Positions 31,199-42,292 are shown, counted from the stretch's first letter. The stretch is DNA of 64,000 nucleotides from Nostoc sp. CMAA1605 (GCF_021596505.1 NZ_PJIZ01000013.1:1-64000); one strand, 5' to 3'. Notes: generated from the sequence alone by a model not told the origin. Program-made: numbers and translations.

Positions 31199-31305
31199 GG
31201 TATGGGCATTGGGCATTGGGCATTGGGTTAAAATCTACCTTGTCTCCCATTCCCGATTCCCGATTCCCGATTCCCAATTCCCGATTCCCGATTCCCGATT
31301 CCCTA
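31199..31305. repeat. STRR heptamers GGGCATT and TTCCCGA
   Basis: gggcattgggcattgggcattggg ... ttcccgattcccgattcccgattccc. Confidence 0.85.
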
Positions 31306-33294
31306 ATTCCGAGAACGCACCCTTTCCGGGCTACCAGTGGGAATGGATGCAATTAATTTTTGTGTATACGCTTCTTTGGGTTCGCGGTAGATGCTTTCGG
31401 CTGTGCCTTGTTCAACAATTTTGCCACGATTCATCACTAAAATGCGATCGCTCATAAATTTGACGACGCTTAAATCATGGGAAATAAAAATATAAGTGAG
31501 TTGAAATTCAGCTTGCAATTCTTTGAGGAGGTTCAATACTTGTGCTTGTACAGATACATCCAAGGCCGATACTGACTCATCACAAATAATAAATTTTGGA
31601 TTTAAGGCTAAAGCACGGGCAATACAAATTCTTTGGCGTTGTCCACCGGAAAATTGATGTGGATAACGGTTCATGGCATCTGCACTTAAACCGACTCTTT
31701 CTAACAGGTAAGCTGTGCGTTCACGCCGTTCTTCGCGATTTTTACCAATGGAGTGAATGACTAACGGTTCAGCGATCGCATCCCCTACTTTGATTCTAGG
31801 GTCAAGTGCGCTAAAAGGATTTTGAAAAATAATTTGCATTTCCCGCCGTAAATTAGGCATTTTATGACCCTTGAGGATTTTGCGGCGGCGCAGTGCTAGT
31901 TTGACATCTAAATCTAAGGAAATTTCATCCCATGACCGCAACCAGTTTTTTGGAGAAATTGATATAGAAGGTGCAAAACCAAAAGCATCGATTTTTTCTG
32001 TGATTTCTTGGCCATCAAAGATAATTTGACCGCTTGTTGGTTCAATTAATAATAATAAACTTCTGCCTAGAGTCGTTTTCCCACAACCAGATTCTCCCAC
32101 TAAACCTAATGTTTCTCCTGGTTTGACATCAAAAGAAACACCATCAACAGCCATGTGATAACGTTTCGTCCCTCCCAATATCCCTTTAATGGGAAAAGCT
32201 ACTTTCAAATCACGTACTTGCAGCAGGGGTGGTTGTGTTTCTAGTTGAATTAATCTTTGGCTAATCTCATGACTATTCACTTCTGGCGGTGCAACAGGTT
32301 CTTTCTCTTGAATCAATAATTGTCCTGTTGATGTTTCCTCCACTGTCATATAATCCGAGACTGTGAGTAACTTTTGGGGACGGCGGTTAAGGGTGGGACG
32401 ACAAGCAACTAAACCTTTAGTGTAGGGATGCTGGGGATGATGAAAAATTTGCTCCGATGCGCCGTATTCTACAACTTTGCCTTTGTACATCACCGCTACT
32501 TCGTCAGCGATTTCCGAAATTAAACCCAAGTCATGGGTGATGAAAATCAACGCCATCTCACGAGTTTGCTGTAATTCTCTCAGCAGGTCGATAATTGTGG
32601 CTTGGACGGTAACATCTAAGGCTGTGGTTGGTTCATCTGCAATGAGTAACAGGGGGTTGCAAGAAATCGCCATTGCAATCATCACCCGTTGCAGTTGTCC
32701 CCCAGAAAGTTGGTGAGGGTAGCGTTCTAGCATAGATTCCTTATGCTGCTTCACCATCTGCACCACCTGATATTCATCAACGGGGGTATGGGAGTGAGTT
32801 TCTTGCCAAGTATCGAGGTATTGTTGTTTTAGCTGCTCATCACTAGGTAAAAGTTTAACTTCTTGCAGACCTGCGATCGCCAATTTTTGCGCTTCCTCGG
32901 CGGTGACATTTTGATGACGTTGAATGGCTTCTTGGAGTTGAAAACCAATTGTATACACCGGATTTAGGGAACTCATCGGTTCTTGGAAAATCATCGCGAT
33001 GTCCCCACCTCGGTATAGTTGCATTTCCTGGGATGGTAACTCTACTAAATTGATGGGATTTGCATCCGCCTGTTGACGAAACCAAATTTCTCCGCCGCTA
33101 ATTCTGCCGGGATACTGCAATAAACCCATCACCGCTAGGGATGTAACTGATTTGCCGCTACCTGATTCTCCTACAATTCCTAGAGTCTCACCGCGTTTGA
33201 GTGTGAACGAAATCCCATCTACGGCTTTGATAGTATCCCCATCACCGGAGAATTCTACTTGGAGATTGCGAACTTCTAGGACAGTTTCTCTCAT
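31303..33294 (-). CDS. Fused dipeptide/oligopeptide ABC transporter ATP-binding protein (two ATPase domains)
   Basis: Two Walker A motifs ([16 protein letters not shown]), two signatures ([18 protein letters not shown]), two Walker B regions. Confidence 0.93.
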   Translation of the reverse strand: MRETVLEVRNLQVEFSGDGDTIKAVDGISFTLKRGETLGIVGESGSGKSVTSLAVMGLLQYPGRISGGEIWFRQQADANPINLVELPSQEMQLYRGGDIAMIFQEPMSSLNPVYTIGFQLQEAIQRHQNVTAEEAQKLAIAGLQEVKLLPSDEQLKQQYLDTWQETHSHTPVDEYQVVQMVKQHKESMLERYPHQLSGGQLQRVMIAMAISCNPLLLIADEPTTALDVTVQATIIDLLRELQQTREMALIFITHDLGLISEIADEVAVMYKGKVVEYGASEQIFHHPQHPYTKGLVACRPTLNRRPQKLLTVSDYMTVEETSTGQLLIQEKEPVAPPEVNSHEISQRLIQLETQPPLLQVRDLKVAFPIKGILGGTKRYHMAVDGVSFDVKPGETLGLVGESGCGKTTLGRSLLLLIEPTSGQIIFDGQEITEKIDAFGFAPSISISPKNWLRSWDEISLDLDVKLALRRRKILKGHKMPNLRREMQIIFQNPFSALDPRIKVGDAIAEPLVIHSIGKNREERRERTAYLLERVGLSADAMNRYPHQFSGGQRQRICIARALALNPKFIICDESVSALDVSVQAQVLNLLKELQAEFQLTYIFISHDLSVVKFMSDRILVMNRGKIVEQGTAESIYREPKEAYTQKLIASIPTGSPERVRSRN

Positions 33295-33703
33295 AGGAGT
33301 ATTGGTATGACTATTGAGTAAAAATTATTTGGATTGTAGCAGTAGTTTTGCATTTAAGTAGCCGTCCTGAACTGCATACACAAGAAAACATGAAAAAGTC
33401 TTTCCCTTACACCCTTACACCCCTGTACCCCTACACCCCTTTTTCAAGATAGAACAGCGTAAATATTTGTCTTGAGATGCAGCCATAGTTAGCCCTATCT
33501 TAGCAGTAGCGATCGCATCCGTAAAAGTTCCTACTCAGAACTTGATTTCTGGTTTTTCCCAGATTTCATCCCATTTCCAGACCTCTTGGGAGTTTAGGGA
33601 TTATTACTGAAGTTATCTTCATTGTAAATATATAAAATGACACTTAAGTATGTACTCTCATTAAGTATGTAGATATCGAAACATCTTCAACTGTAGAGAA
33701 ATT

Positions 33704-34330
33704 ATGAAAATGCGATCGCTCTTAATTATTGGTAGCAGTTTAATCATATTGATGGCTAATCACTCATCAGTATTAGCTCAAATTAGACAGCCAACTAATG
33801 CAGAACTGAGAAGATTACGCCAAGAATTTCAACAAGTGATTAAATCAACAATAAATAATAGTGTATCTGCTTCTTATATTCAAGATAGAAGAACTCAAAA
33901 TGAAAAGAATAACAGAAAATCTTTTGTTAATGCTTGGTCAAAAGTTGAACCCAAATTAGCACCTTTCATGGGTGTATGGTCTGGATACGAAAGTAGCAAG
34001 CATATTTACCCCTCAAATATCAGAGGTCGTGTTTGTGTTATTTGGACTGGTGATGGTTCTGGCAGTATGGATACTGGTGTTTTTTCTAATGGATTTATAA
34101 AAACTAGCCGGGGAGAAGTGCTATTTAAGGAAGGAAATTACTTAGGTTCAGCATTGCTGAAAAATGGTAAATTTATCCGCAATTATGACATTCCATTCAA
34201 TTCACCCCGTCCCCTTGGATCACTAACTAAATTGCTTGAGTATATGTATGACGCACAAGCAGAGAAAATTACGGTTTCCCAAAAATTTCAAGCTGCTGGC
34301 TGCACTAATTCCACAAAAGTAAACCGATAA
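33704..34330 (+). CDS. Secreted hypothetical protein (paralogue of 36443-37024)
   Basis: Signal peptide; NIRGRVCVIWTGDGSGSMDTGVFSNGFIKTSRGEVLFKEGNYLGSALLKNGKF. Confidence 0.65.
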   Translation: MKMRSLLIIGSSLIILMANHSSVLAQIRQPTNAELRRLRQEFQQVIKSTINNSVSASYIQDRRTQNEKNNRKSFVNAWSKVEPKLAPFMGVWSGYESSKHIYPSNIRGRVCVIWTGDGSGSMDTGVFSNGFIKTSRGEVLFKEGNYLGSALLKNGKFIRNYDIPFNSPRPLGSLTKLLEYMYDAQAEKITVSQKFQAAGCTNSTKVNR

Positions 34331-34358
34331 TTTACCTTCAATATTAAAGAAAAATTGC

Positions 34359-34913
34359 ATGAGAAAAAAGTTATTACTAATAAATCTAGCTACTTTAGGA
34401 TTGTTGATATCAACAGTTAGCTGTGATGTGCCGGCAATTGCTCGTACAGCTAAGATGTCTTTAGAGAAATTTCCGAATGGACAACATTTAATTTGTACGT
34501 CCCAACCACCTACAAATGATGAAGCAATTTTTGTTACTTGTTTTCGATTTATTAAACAAGGAAATCGAATTAGGGGATATTTTTACATCACTAGAATGTC
34601 CGATGGCAGTATTTGTATTGATGGTAAGGTGAAGAAAAATATAGTAAATGGCGAAGCTGTGTATTTTATTAAATACAGGGACGTTGCTTCATCGGTAAGA
34701 GAAAATTCTAAATTTGAAGAGTGGGGATTTAATCCCCGACTACGGACTAGTCGAGCCAGAGGAATTTTAGATCCTAGTGGTGCAGAAAATAACAATTTCA
34801 TTCATTATCGCAGAATCATCCTAGATTTAAATGGAATGAAACCCTATAAGGAAAGCAATCCTAGTACAAGGTATCAAGTAGATTGTTTTCCCTATAGTTG
34901 GATGCGTCGTTAA
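34359..34913 (+). CDS. Secreted hypothetical protein
   Basis: Signal peptide-like N-terminus ending at a Cys/Ala site; same strand and spacing as neighbours. Confidence 0.6.
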   Translation: MRKKLLLINLATLGLLISTVSCDVPAIARTAKMSLEKFPNGQHLICTSQPPTNDEAIFVTCFRFIKQGNRIRGYFYITRMSDGSICIDGKVKKNIVNGEAVYFIKYRDVASSVRENSKFEEWGFNPRLRTSRARGILDPSGAENNNFIHYRRIILDLNGMKPYKESNPSTRYQVDCFPYSWMRR

Positions 34914-34965
34914 CTTGCAAAGTTTGTTTTTGAATAAAAATTATTACTGATAGGGTAAGAAAAAT

Positions 34966-35499
34966 ATGCAATTATCTACTATTGTTTCTAGTTTAGCCAT
35001 TTTAGCTATAAATTTAACCCCATACATAGCTAACACCGAAGCCAAGTATAATGCAAGTCTGACTGCAAGTATTGCACCACAAATTAAATCTTTAGTTAAT
35101 GATGAAATAAACAATAAAGCAAGTAAAAAACTACCAGTAATTGGAGTAATTAAGAATCGTAATCTTACAGGATGTGGTGGAAGTTTTCAATTTGTCCAAG
35201 ACTATAATAAAAAGCTAAATAAATTTATTTTTGTATCTCTGTTAGATGGAAATACATTTATGAACTTTAATGGACAAGATATTAAATTAAATCTTATAAG
35301 CACAAATAAGGATAAAAAAGGAAACTTAAGAAATGAAATTTATACTGCAAATCAAATAAAAATTAGAGTTGATTATTCATTAATAGAGCCGCCCAGTGAA
35401 AAAACAGGATATGAAGCATCTATTTATCACGCAAAAGTTACAATTAGTGTAGGTAGGAATAGTAAGGTTTTACGATTGAAAGGATATCATGGATGTTAA
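34966..35499 (+). CDS. Secreted hypothetical protein
   Basis: Signal peptide-like N-terminus; CGGSFQFVQDYNKKLNKFIFVSLLDGNTFMNFNGQDIKLNL; ends YHGC. Confidence 0.6.
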   Translation: MQLSTIVSSLAILAINLTPYIANTEAKYNASLTASIAPQIKSLVNDEINNKASKKLPVIGVIKNRNLTGCGGSFQFVQDYNKKLNKFIFVSLLDGNTFMNFNGQDIKLNLISTNKDKKGNLRNEIYTANQIKIRVDYSLIEPPSEKTGYEASIYHAKVTISVGRNSKVLRLKGYHGC

Positions 35500-35589
35500 T
35501 CAACCAAAAATTGATAATTGTGCATGATTCTTTTTTTAAATGAGCGATCGCCTAAAATTATACACTAGATATTCCCAAGGCATAAATCA

Positions 35590-36411
35590 ATGAAATATAA
35601 ATTAATTTTAGCTCCGTTTATAGTCTTCAGCGTTCAAATAATTGCTAATAAAACACTCGCGCAAGAAATTAGAAAAGATAGTATAGTTCCACCACAAAAA
35701 GATGCTGTTGCATTTGCCAAAAGTATCTGTGGTGCAGGTAATTTCACTCAAAAAAAAGGAGTAATCACTTGTAATACTTGTCCATCATTTACAGGGTATC
35801 GAGATGGTACAGGAACTTTAACATCAGTAGTTTATGGCAGTTTTACTAAAGCTGGTACTCGTGAAGCTTTAGTTGATTTGAGTGACTGCGAACCCCATGC
35901 TGGTAATTGGGGAGGTACAGTCTTACTCCGACAAACTAATAATAGTTGGTCTAGAGTTAGATATGAAAGTGGATTTCGCTCCAATATGTGTTTGAAAATC
36001 ACTAACCGCACAGGACGTAATTCTGTTATCTGTCAAGGTTCTTACACAGGTATGGGTTATTTAATCACATGGTTGGACAAATTAGAATTTAATTCTACTA
36101 AAACCACAAATACTAATTTAGTAAAACTTGAATCTAATACTGGTAGCTGTCGCCCGCCATATTATGAAATGCTGATTCAAGACTTTAAATTACAAGACAC
36201 TAACAAAGATAAAATTCCTGATTTAGTTGTCAAAGTTAGTGAAGCTAGAGGGGCAAATAATACTAATGTCAGTAGCTCTGATGGCTGTGTAGAACCACGT
36301 TTAACAAAACCAAAGTACCACCAGTTAACATTTTTATCTAATGGTAACTCATCATTTCGTCCTACCGCTAAGACAGCTAACCTAATAAAGCTTTTAACTG
36401 TGCAGCAATAG
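35590..36411 (+). CDS. Secreted hypothetical protein
   Basis: Signal peptide; multiple Cys; GTREALVDLSDCEPHAGNWGGTVLLRQTNNSW...DTNKDKIPDLVVKVSEARG. Confidence 0.65.
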   Translation: MKYKLILAPFIVFSVQIIANKTLAQEIRKDSIVPPQKDAVAFAKSICGAGNFTQKKGVITCNTCPSFTGYRDGTGTLTSVVYGSFTKAGTREALVDLSDCEPHAGNWGGTVLLRQTNNSWSRVRYESGFRSNMCLKITNRTGRNSVICQGSYTGMGYLITWLDKLEFNSTKTTNTNLVKLESNTGSCRPPYYEMLIQDFKLQDTNKDKIPDLVVKVSEARGANNTNVSSSDGCVEPRLTKPKYHQLTFLSNGNSSFRPTAKTANLIKLLTVQQ

Positions 36412-36442
36412 AACTAAGTAAAAATTAAATTAAATACAAAAA

Positions 36443-37024
36443 ATGCAGTTTAAAAAGATATTTTTATCATGTTTAGCAATCATTGTTGTAACAATTTGTT
36501 CTCCTGTTTTGGCAAATTCTGACAGGTATCCTACCAGCACAGAAGTTGAGAGTACGCGCGGAGAACTTCGCAACCAAATTCACACTGCAAGTCCTGATGT
36601 TCGCACTTTAAAAGAAAAACGTGCGCGACAATTATTAGTCAGCCATTGGTTGAAATATGATCAAGAAACTGCACAATTTTTAGGCAATTGGTCAGCATTT
36701 GAATCATCAATGGCGGTATATCCAGCCAAGACCAGAAATCGTGTGTGTTTGGTTTATATCGGTCTGGGACAAGTTGACTTTGAACTTGGTCGAGTTGTGG
36801 ATGGTAAATTACGCAACGCTAGGAAGAATTTATTGTTATTAGAAGGCAATTATATGGGGGTTGGATCTATTTCAGAAGGTCGTGTATCTATGTATCTGAT
36901 ATATCACTCGCCTAGAGCATTAGCAAGTATTAACAAGGTTGTCTCCGAAGCAACAGAGTCGAGTAATGCACAAAAGGCCAAATTGATTCGTGACTTTAAA
37001 AAATACGGCTGTATCAATCCATAA
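36443..37024 (+). CDS. Secreted hypothetical protein (paralogue of 33704-34330)
   Basis: Signal peptide; KTRNRVCLVYIGLGQVDFELGRVVDGKLRNARKNLLLLEGNYMGVGSISEGRV matches the first gene in order. Confidence 0.65.
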   Translation: MQFKKIFLSCLAIIVVTICSPVLANSDRYPTSTEVESTRGELRNQIHTASPDVRTLKEKRARQLLVSHWLKYDQETAQFLGNWSAFESSMAVYPAKTRNRVCLVYIGLGQVDFELGRVVDGKLRNARKNLLLLEGNYMGVGSISEGRVSMYLIYHSPRALASINKVVSEATESSNAQKAKLIRDFKKYGCINP

Positions 37025-37270
37025 ATATATCAATAATTTTGTGTTTTTTATCAAATATCTATCAAACAGGATATAAAAAATGTAATCTGGAGCTTGTGAT
37101 ATTATCACATCTGAAAAACGAAATTTAGATTTAGCCGCGATCGCACCGCCTAATACTTGGTATGTTAGTGCAGATACAAATAAGAAATTAAATCGGGCAG
37201 GTTGTACTACTTCTCTCCCAAAAAAAGCTCTTAGTACCAATTTTATCAATAGCAATATTCCAGCCATCAA

Positions 37271-37672
37271 CTACTTTAGCTTTGCTCCTCGGACTATCAA
37301 TCGCAACCACAGCCAACCTAACCCAGAACCAATAAAGTAATAGGGGAAATCTGACCAAGTGAAAGCAGTACCCAATAACATTTTTCCCCACCAAAATGAG
37401 CGTACCCAATTTAAAAACGGCGGATGCCATAATTGCAAAAACTCTATTAAGCAAGTAATTATCAACACCCATAAAGGGATTTGCCAAACTGAAGAACGAT
37501 TATGAATCAAAAGAAAGGCAAATAAACACCAAAATATTTCATAAAAAATGCCTCCCATTTCTTGGTTTAACCACCCAACTGAATAACGATAGTGGCTATA
37601 TAAAAGTCCGATGAGAAGAATAATAGCCAGAGAAAAGATAGTTCGCCAGCGAATATTTGTAAAAAATGACAT
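37271..37672 (-). CDS. DUF2809-like membrane protein
   Basis: Small polytopic protein with GLLYSHYRYSVGWLNQEMGGIFYEIFWCLFAFLL...CLIEFLQLWHPPFLNWVR. Confidence 0.75.
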   Translation of the reverse strand: MSFFTNIRWRTIFSLAIILLIGLLYSHYRYSVGWLNQEMGGIFYEIFWCLFAFLLIHNRSSVWQIPLWVLIITCLIEFLQLWHPPFLNWVRSFWWGKMLLGTAFTWSDFPYYFIGSGLGWLWLRLIVRGAKLK

Positions 37673-37821
37673 TATATAGAGATAACAGGGAATTCATCGA
37701 TTTTAAACCCTAGTCCTTTAAGTGTCCAAAAAGCGACAGCAAAAACCACAAAAACCATTTAGGGTTTATTGTGGTTGGAGAGCAAGACTATAGTAATTAG
37801 TGAAAATTTCAGTTATTTTGC

Positions 37822-38556
37822 TTAGAAAACACTGGCTGTAGGACGGACAATTACTTCATTAATATCAACATCATCCGGTTGAGATATAGCATACAGGACA
37901 GCGCGAGCGATCGCATCTGCGGTCAATGAGATTTTGCGGAATTCTTTTAAAGCACCTTTACCTGAATCGTCTGTAATATCACTACCTAATTCAGTTTCCA
38001 CCACACCAGGGCTAATTGTCGTCACACGGATATTTTGCGATTCTTGACGCAATCCTTCCGATATCGCCCAAACAGCATATTTGGTAGCACAATACACAAC
38101 ACAAGTTGGGAAAACTGCGTGTGCAGCAATAGAAGCATTATTGATAAATTGACCACTACCTTGAGCTTCCATAATAGGCAGTCCCGCAGCAATGCCATTT
38201 AATACACCGTGGATATTCACATTAATCATGTTATCCCACTCCTCAACTTTCAAGGCATTTATCAAGGAAAGAGGCATAACACCCGCATTGTTAAAAATTA
38301 CATCGATGCGGCCAAACTTAGAGACTGCAAAATCAATGAATTCCTTCATATCTTGGCGGTTGGTGACATCCACAGCCTTGAATTCTGCTATCCCACCAGC
38401 TATGTGAATCTCTTGAACAATCTTTTCTAGGTTGTGAGTCCGTCGCGCACCTAGAACGACTTTGGCACCGTTTTGAGCTAATAACTTGGCAGTAGCTTCT
38501 CCAATACCACTACTAGCTCCAGTAATGACGACAACTTTATTTTCTACGTTTAACAT
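37822..38556 (-). CDS. SDR family oxidoreductase
   Basis: VVVITGASSGIGEATAKLLAQNGAKVVLGAR; VIFNNAGVMPL; Y-x3-K (VYCATKYAV). Confidence 0.92.
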   Translation of the reverse strand: MLNVENKVVVITGASSGIGEATAKLLAQNGAKVVLGARRTHNLEKIVQEIHIAGGIAEFKAVDVTNRQDMKEFIDFAVSKFGRIDVIFNNAGVMPLSLINALKVEEWDNMINVNIHGVLNGIAAGLPIMEAQGSGQFINNASIAAHAVFPTCVVYCATKYAVWAISEGLRQESQNIRVTTISPGVVETELGSDITDDSGKGALKEFRKISLTADAIARAVLYAISQPDDVDINEVIVRPTASVF

Positions 38557-38795
38557 GATGATTTTCCCTTCTCTTCAGGTTGCTTAAAACTCCAGAAATA
38601 TTCCGTTGCAGGCTGTTATTGCCTATTCATCTGTCTATTGCCTTTACCTGTGTTCATCATAGGAGTTGCAACCAAGATTTGAAATGCCCAAAAATCTCAA
38701 ATTATTGCCTAATCCTCTAAAACCTGATTTTGCTCAAACAGAAATATCATCTACAATCGACAAGTGAGCATGATTAAATTACTCAGGAAGTCAGT

Positions 38796-39716
38796 ATGGC
38801 AATTGAAACACTCCAATACAGCACTGTCCCTGATCGGTGTCAACAACTAGTAGAATTACTAGAGAAGCACACCAAAAGCCAAGGCAACGGAACGCATCAA
38901 ACAGCAATCAATCACCTAGAATTCATCCGAGAATCTTCCGCTTTCAGTTCTATTTGTGATGTTTATGAACCGATTATTGCCATAGTTGTTCAAGGGAAAA
39001 AAGAAGTATTACTCGGTGAAGAAACTTACCGTTATGGTGCTGCTCAATATCTTGTTGTCTCAGTGGATTTACCCTTAAGTGGGTTTGTAGTAGAAGCTAC
39101 TCCAGAGCAACCCTATTTAGGATTTAAGCTGAATTTAGACTTACTTTTACTGTGTGATATTATTGCCCAAACAAAATTAGATACACATAAAAAGGAAAAT
39201 TCCGTCAGAGGTTTGTTTGTTAGTCATGCTTCCATACAATTACTTGATTGTGCCGTCAGACTGACACAACTTTTAGATACTCCAGAAGATATTCCTATAC
39301 TTGCACCATTAATTATCCGAGAAATTTATTACAGATTGTTAATGGGTGAACAAGGTGAAGCCGTCCGCCAAATTGCTACCTCTGGTAGTAATATGCAGCG
39401 TATTGCCAAAGTAGTCAAATTCATCAAGGCTAATTTTACACAGCCAATGCGGGTTGAAGAGCTAGCAGCACAAGCTAGTATGTCTGCTTCATCTTTCCAT
39501 CACCATTTCAAGCTAGTCACATCCATGAGTCCACTGCAATATCAAAAACAGTTAAGACTATTAGAAGCGCGTCGCCTCATGCTTGCAGAAAATTTTGATG
39601 CAGCTAATGCAGCCTATCAAGTTGGTTATGAAAGTCCGTCACAGTTTAGCCGTGAATATTCTCGATTGTTCGGTGCGCCGCCAATTCAAGATATTCAACG
39701 TTTACGTGTAGCCTAA
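38796..39716 (+). CDS. AraC family transcriptional regulator
   Basis: Cupin-like N-terminus; C-terminal HTH MRVEELAAQASMSASSFHHHFKLVTSMSPLQYQKQLRLLEARRLM...YESPSQFSREYSRLFG. Confidence 0.93.
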   Translation: MAIETLQYSTVPDRCQQLVELLEKHTKSQGNGTHQTAINHLEFIRESSAFSSICDVYEPIIAIVVQGKKEVLLGEETYRYGAAQYLVVSVDLPLSGFVVEATPEQPYLGFKLNLDLLLLCDIIAQTKLDTHKKENSVRGLFVSHASIQLLDCAVRLTQLLDTPEDIPILAPLIIREIYYRLLMGEQGEAVRQIATSGSNMQRIAKVVKFIKANFTQPMRVEELAAQASMSASSFHHHFKLVTSMSPLQYQKQLRLLEARRLMLAENFDAANAAYQVGYESPSQFSREYSRLFGAPPIQDIQRLRVA

Positions 39717-39827
39717 ATCTCAACTGTTAGAGTAACCACAAGAGTATCTTTCTTGACTAGGGAGCTTGCCGGAGACAGATATTTATAGTACATTTTTACT
39801 ATAAGCCTGCTGAGAGTAAGCCTCTAG

Positions 39828-39858
39828 TCCCTACCCACCTCCAGTGTAGGGATTTTAC
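39828..39858 (+). terminator. Rho-independent terminator-like hairpin after araC-like gene
   Basis: TCCCTAC-ccacctccagt-GTAGGGA then tttta. Confidence 0.5.
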
Positions 39859-40031
39859 TTTATGGGTTGATTTTTTCTCCCGATATAGTTGTCATATCAA
39901 TTCACAAAAAATTCGATACAGATGCAAACGCTAAAAGGTATGCTGAGTATCACTTTCTTAACTTTGAATTTTGAATTTTGAATTTTGAATTGGTATCAGG
40001 CGACATCGGGAGATAATCAATAAGAATTCCC

Positions 40032-40547
40032 CTAAAACGGAATATCATCTGGATCTGGTTCTTCCGCAGGCTGATAGCTGCTGGGTTTAGTGGTGGGTTC
40101 GTAGGTGTTCACCTGGGGAGAGACATTTACAGGAGTGGCGACTGGGGTAGGGGTGGAACGTGGTGGTTCGTAACTGGGAACGTTGACTGGTGGGGGTGGT
40201 AGTGTTTCGGTAACTGCTGGTGCTGGTGATGTAGTGAAACTACCGCTTCCTACGGATTGAATTTGCTGTACAGTTAATTCAGCGCGTTTTTCTTTGAAAC
40301 CTTCTTGACGCTCGACGGTGTGCATTCCTAAACGTCCTGCGATGATAACGCGATCGCCTTGATGATAATTTTGCTGAATTTCTGTAGCTAAATTGCCCCA
40401 TCCCACAACTTTTAAGGTTGCTGGCGGTTCCTCTGGTTTTTGCGAATTGGGAAACTGCACCAACATTTCGGTGACAGCTAAGTTATCTGATGTATAACGT
40501 AATTGCGGTTCTTGAATAATTTCCGCCAACAACACACAGCTATTCAT
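40032..40547 (-). CDS. ssb: Single-stranded DNA-binding protein
   Basis: MNSCVLLAEIIQEPQLRYTSDNLAVTEMLVQF...LKVVGWGNLATEIQQNYHQGDRVIIAGRLGM; acidic C-terminus EEPDPDDIPF. Confidence 0.9.
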   Translation of the reverse strand: MNSCVLLAEIIQEPQLRYTSDNLAVTEMLVQFPNSQKPEEPPATLKVVGWGNLATEIQQNYHQGDRVIIAGRLGMHTVERQEGFKEKRAELTVQQIQSVGSGSFTTSPAPAVTETLPPPPVNVPSYEPPRSTPTPVATPVNVSPQVNTYEPTTKPSSYQPAEEPDPDDIPF

Positions 40548-40745
40548 TGCATCCTCCTGACTTCATCATTCATAACGATGAAATTATGAATTAATTTAGA
40601 AATTGTCTATTGTGTTTCATTCCTAGCATAAAAGCCAAGCGATGGCGTTGCCTAGCAGTTGTCACACTACAGGACACTTTCGCTTGACTAGAACGAGCAT
40701 TGATCTTGCATGAGTAGTATAATTGTACCATTAATTGCCTATTCG

Positions 40746-40894
40746 TATGGGATTTCACGAAAAGTAGAGAGATTTTTCCCTCTGCTCCTCCGCAATTGCT
40801 CCACTTGGGCAAAGCCCAAGACCGCATTGCTCTCTGCCCTCTGCCCCCCTGCTCACCACAGCAATTGTATATTTTTTTAGTTGGAAGTCCCTTA
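40746..40894. mobile_element. MITE-like dispersed element (candidate)
   Basis: Imperfect termini TATGGGATTTCACGAAAA / TAAGGGACTTCCAACTAAAA; internal tract shared with 7568-7591 on the opposite strand. Confidence 0.4.
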
Positions 40895-42127
40895 GCACTC
40901 ATCCACATGGACAGGGAACACACCTAAAGCAATTAATCTAGCTGGTAAATCCCGTAAAATCGGCAAGCGTAACCAAGCTGGAGGTTGAAAAGTGCGGTTA
41001 GAGGAGAGAATAGGGGCAAATACTCGTTTTTGAATCAAAGTTTGAAATGCTTGAATGATGCGTGTAGGTAATTCGCGTTGTTGCTGCACTTTTGCCAGGT
41101 CTTTTAATTCTACATGGTGATTTTGTAGAGGCTTCGTCAACACATTTGCAGCTACCACAGCATCCTGAATGGCGTAGTTAATTCCCACACCGCCAACAGG
41201 TGACATAACATGAGCCGCATCACCGATGAGTAACAACCCTGGACGATGCCAGCATTGTACAAGGCTAGACTCCACAGACAAAAAAGCCACCTGTGACCAA
41301 TCTTGTAAATGCTCAATACGGTTAGCTAATTCTGGCACAACTTCCACCACAGAAGTTTTTAAAGCTGTTAAACCCTCAGCACGTAGCTTTTGATAACCTC
41401 CCTTGGGGATGACATAAGCAAGTTGCCATTCATCGCCACGGTCAAGCATCGCTACAATGTGACCAGAAGCAAAACGTCCCATTCCTCCCTCAGCGTCTTC
41501 TGGTTGACGGGGTAAGCGAAACCACAGCACATCCATCGGTGGTGAAGTTTCAATGGCTGTGAAATTACCTAACTGTCGTAACTTAGAATGACGACCATCT
41601 GCACCCACCGTCAGCATAGCGCGGATTTCATGCCAACCACCGCCACCCCGATAGCGTACACCGCGAATTACACCATCCTCTACAATCAGTTCTTGAACAT
41701 TTGCCCCCATGACTAATTGAAAAGTAGGATATTGTTGTGCTTCCTGGGTGATGAATTCCAGAAATTTCACTTGAGGCAACATTGTAATGTAGGGATAGCG
41801 GGTTTTCAGGTGACTAAAATCAGCCAGAGTAGTAGTAGTTTCCGGCGTTTGAATCCTGATTTGGCGCATTTTAGTATGGGGTAATTGTAGCAAGCGATCG
41901 CTCAACCCCAATTCCTCCATAATTTCCATCACCGATGGATGAATCGTATCCCCCCGAAAATCCCGATCAAAATCCTTGTGTGCTTCGAGTAGCATCACCT
42001 TCACACCCCGACGCGCCAGCAAAAAAGCCAACACCGCACCAGCCGGGCCACCGCCAACAATGCAACAATCTGTAGTTTGTACGTCTACAATGTCATGGAT
42101 AGTCACGTCGCTTCGCTCCGAATTCAA
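40892..42127 (-). CDS. FAD-dependent monooxygenase/oxidoreductase
   Basis: DCCIVGGGPAGAVLAFLLARRGVKVMLLEAHKDFDRDFRGD; GLLLIGDAAHVMSPVGGVGINYAIQDAVVAANVL. Confidence 0.92.
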   Translation of the reverse strand: MNSERSDVTIHDIVDVQTTDCCIVGGGPAGAVLAFLLARRGVKVMLLEAHKDFDRDFRGDTIHPSVMEIMEELGLSDRLLQLPHTKMRQIRIQTPETTTTLADFSHLKTRYPYITMLPQVKFLEFITQEAQQYPTFQLVMGANVQELIVEDGVIRGVRYRGGGGWHEIRAMLTVGADGRHSKLRQLGNFTAIETSPPMDVLWFRLPRQPEDAEGGMGRFASGHIVAMLDRGDEWQLAYVIPKGGYQKLRAEGLTALKTSVVEVVPELANRIEHLQDWSQVAFLSVESSLVQCWHRPGLLLIGDAAHVMSPVGGVGINYAIQDAVVAANVLTKPLQNHHVELKDLAKVQQQRELPTRIIQAFQTLIQKRVFAPILSSNRTFQPPAWLRLPILRDLPARLIALGVFPVHVDEC

Positions 42128-42285
42128 AATTCAAAATTCAAAATTCAAAATTACAGAACTGTTGGGGATTGGGGATTGGGGACTGGGAAAAGTTTTTGTA
42201 ACTTAGAATTACCTTACTGTTATGCTAACTGTTGACTAATGACTATTGACTATTGACCATTGACTATTGACCATTGACTAATCAC
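42119..42285. repeat. STRR heptamers AAATTCA, GGGGATT, GACTATT
   Basis: attcaaaattcaaaattcaaaattc ... ggggattggggattggggac ... gactattgactattgaccattgac. Confidence 0.8.
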
Positions 42286-42292
42286 TAAACCC

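Noticed and set aside
40591-40923. 110-aa ORF between ssb and the FAD oxidoreductase
   Set aside because: Covers a MITE-like/repeat region and has no recognisable domain.
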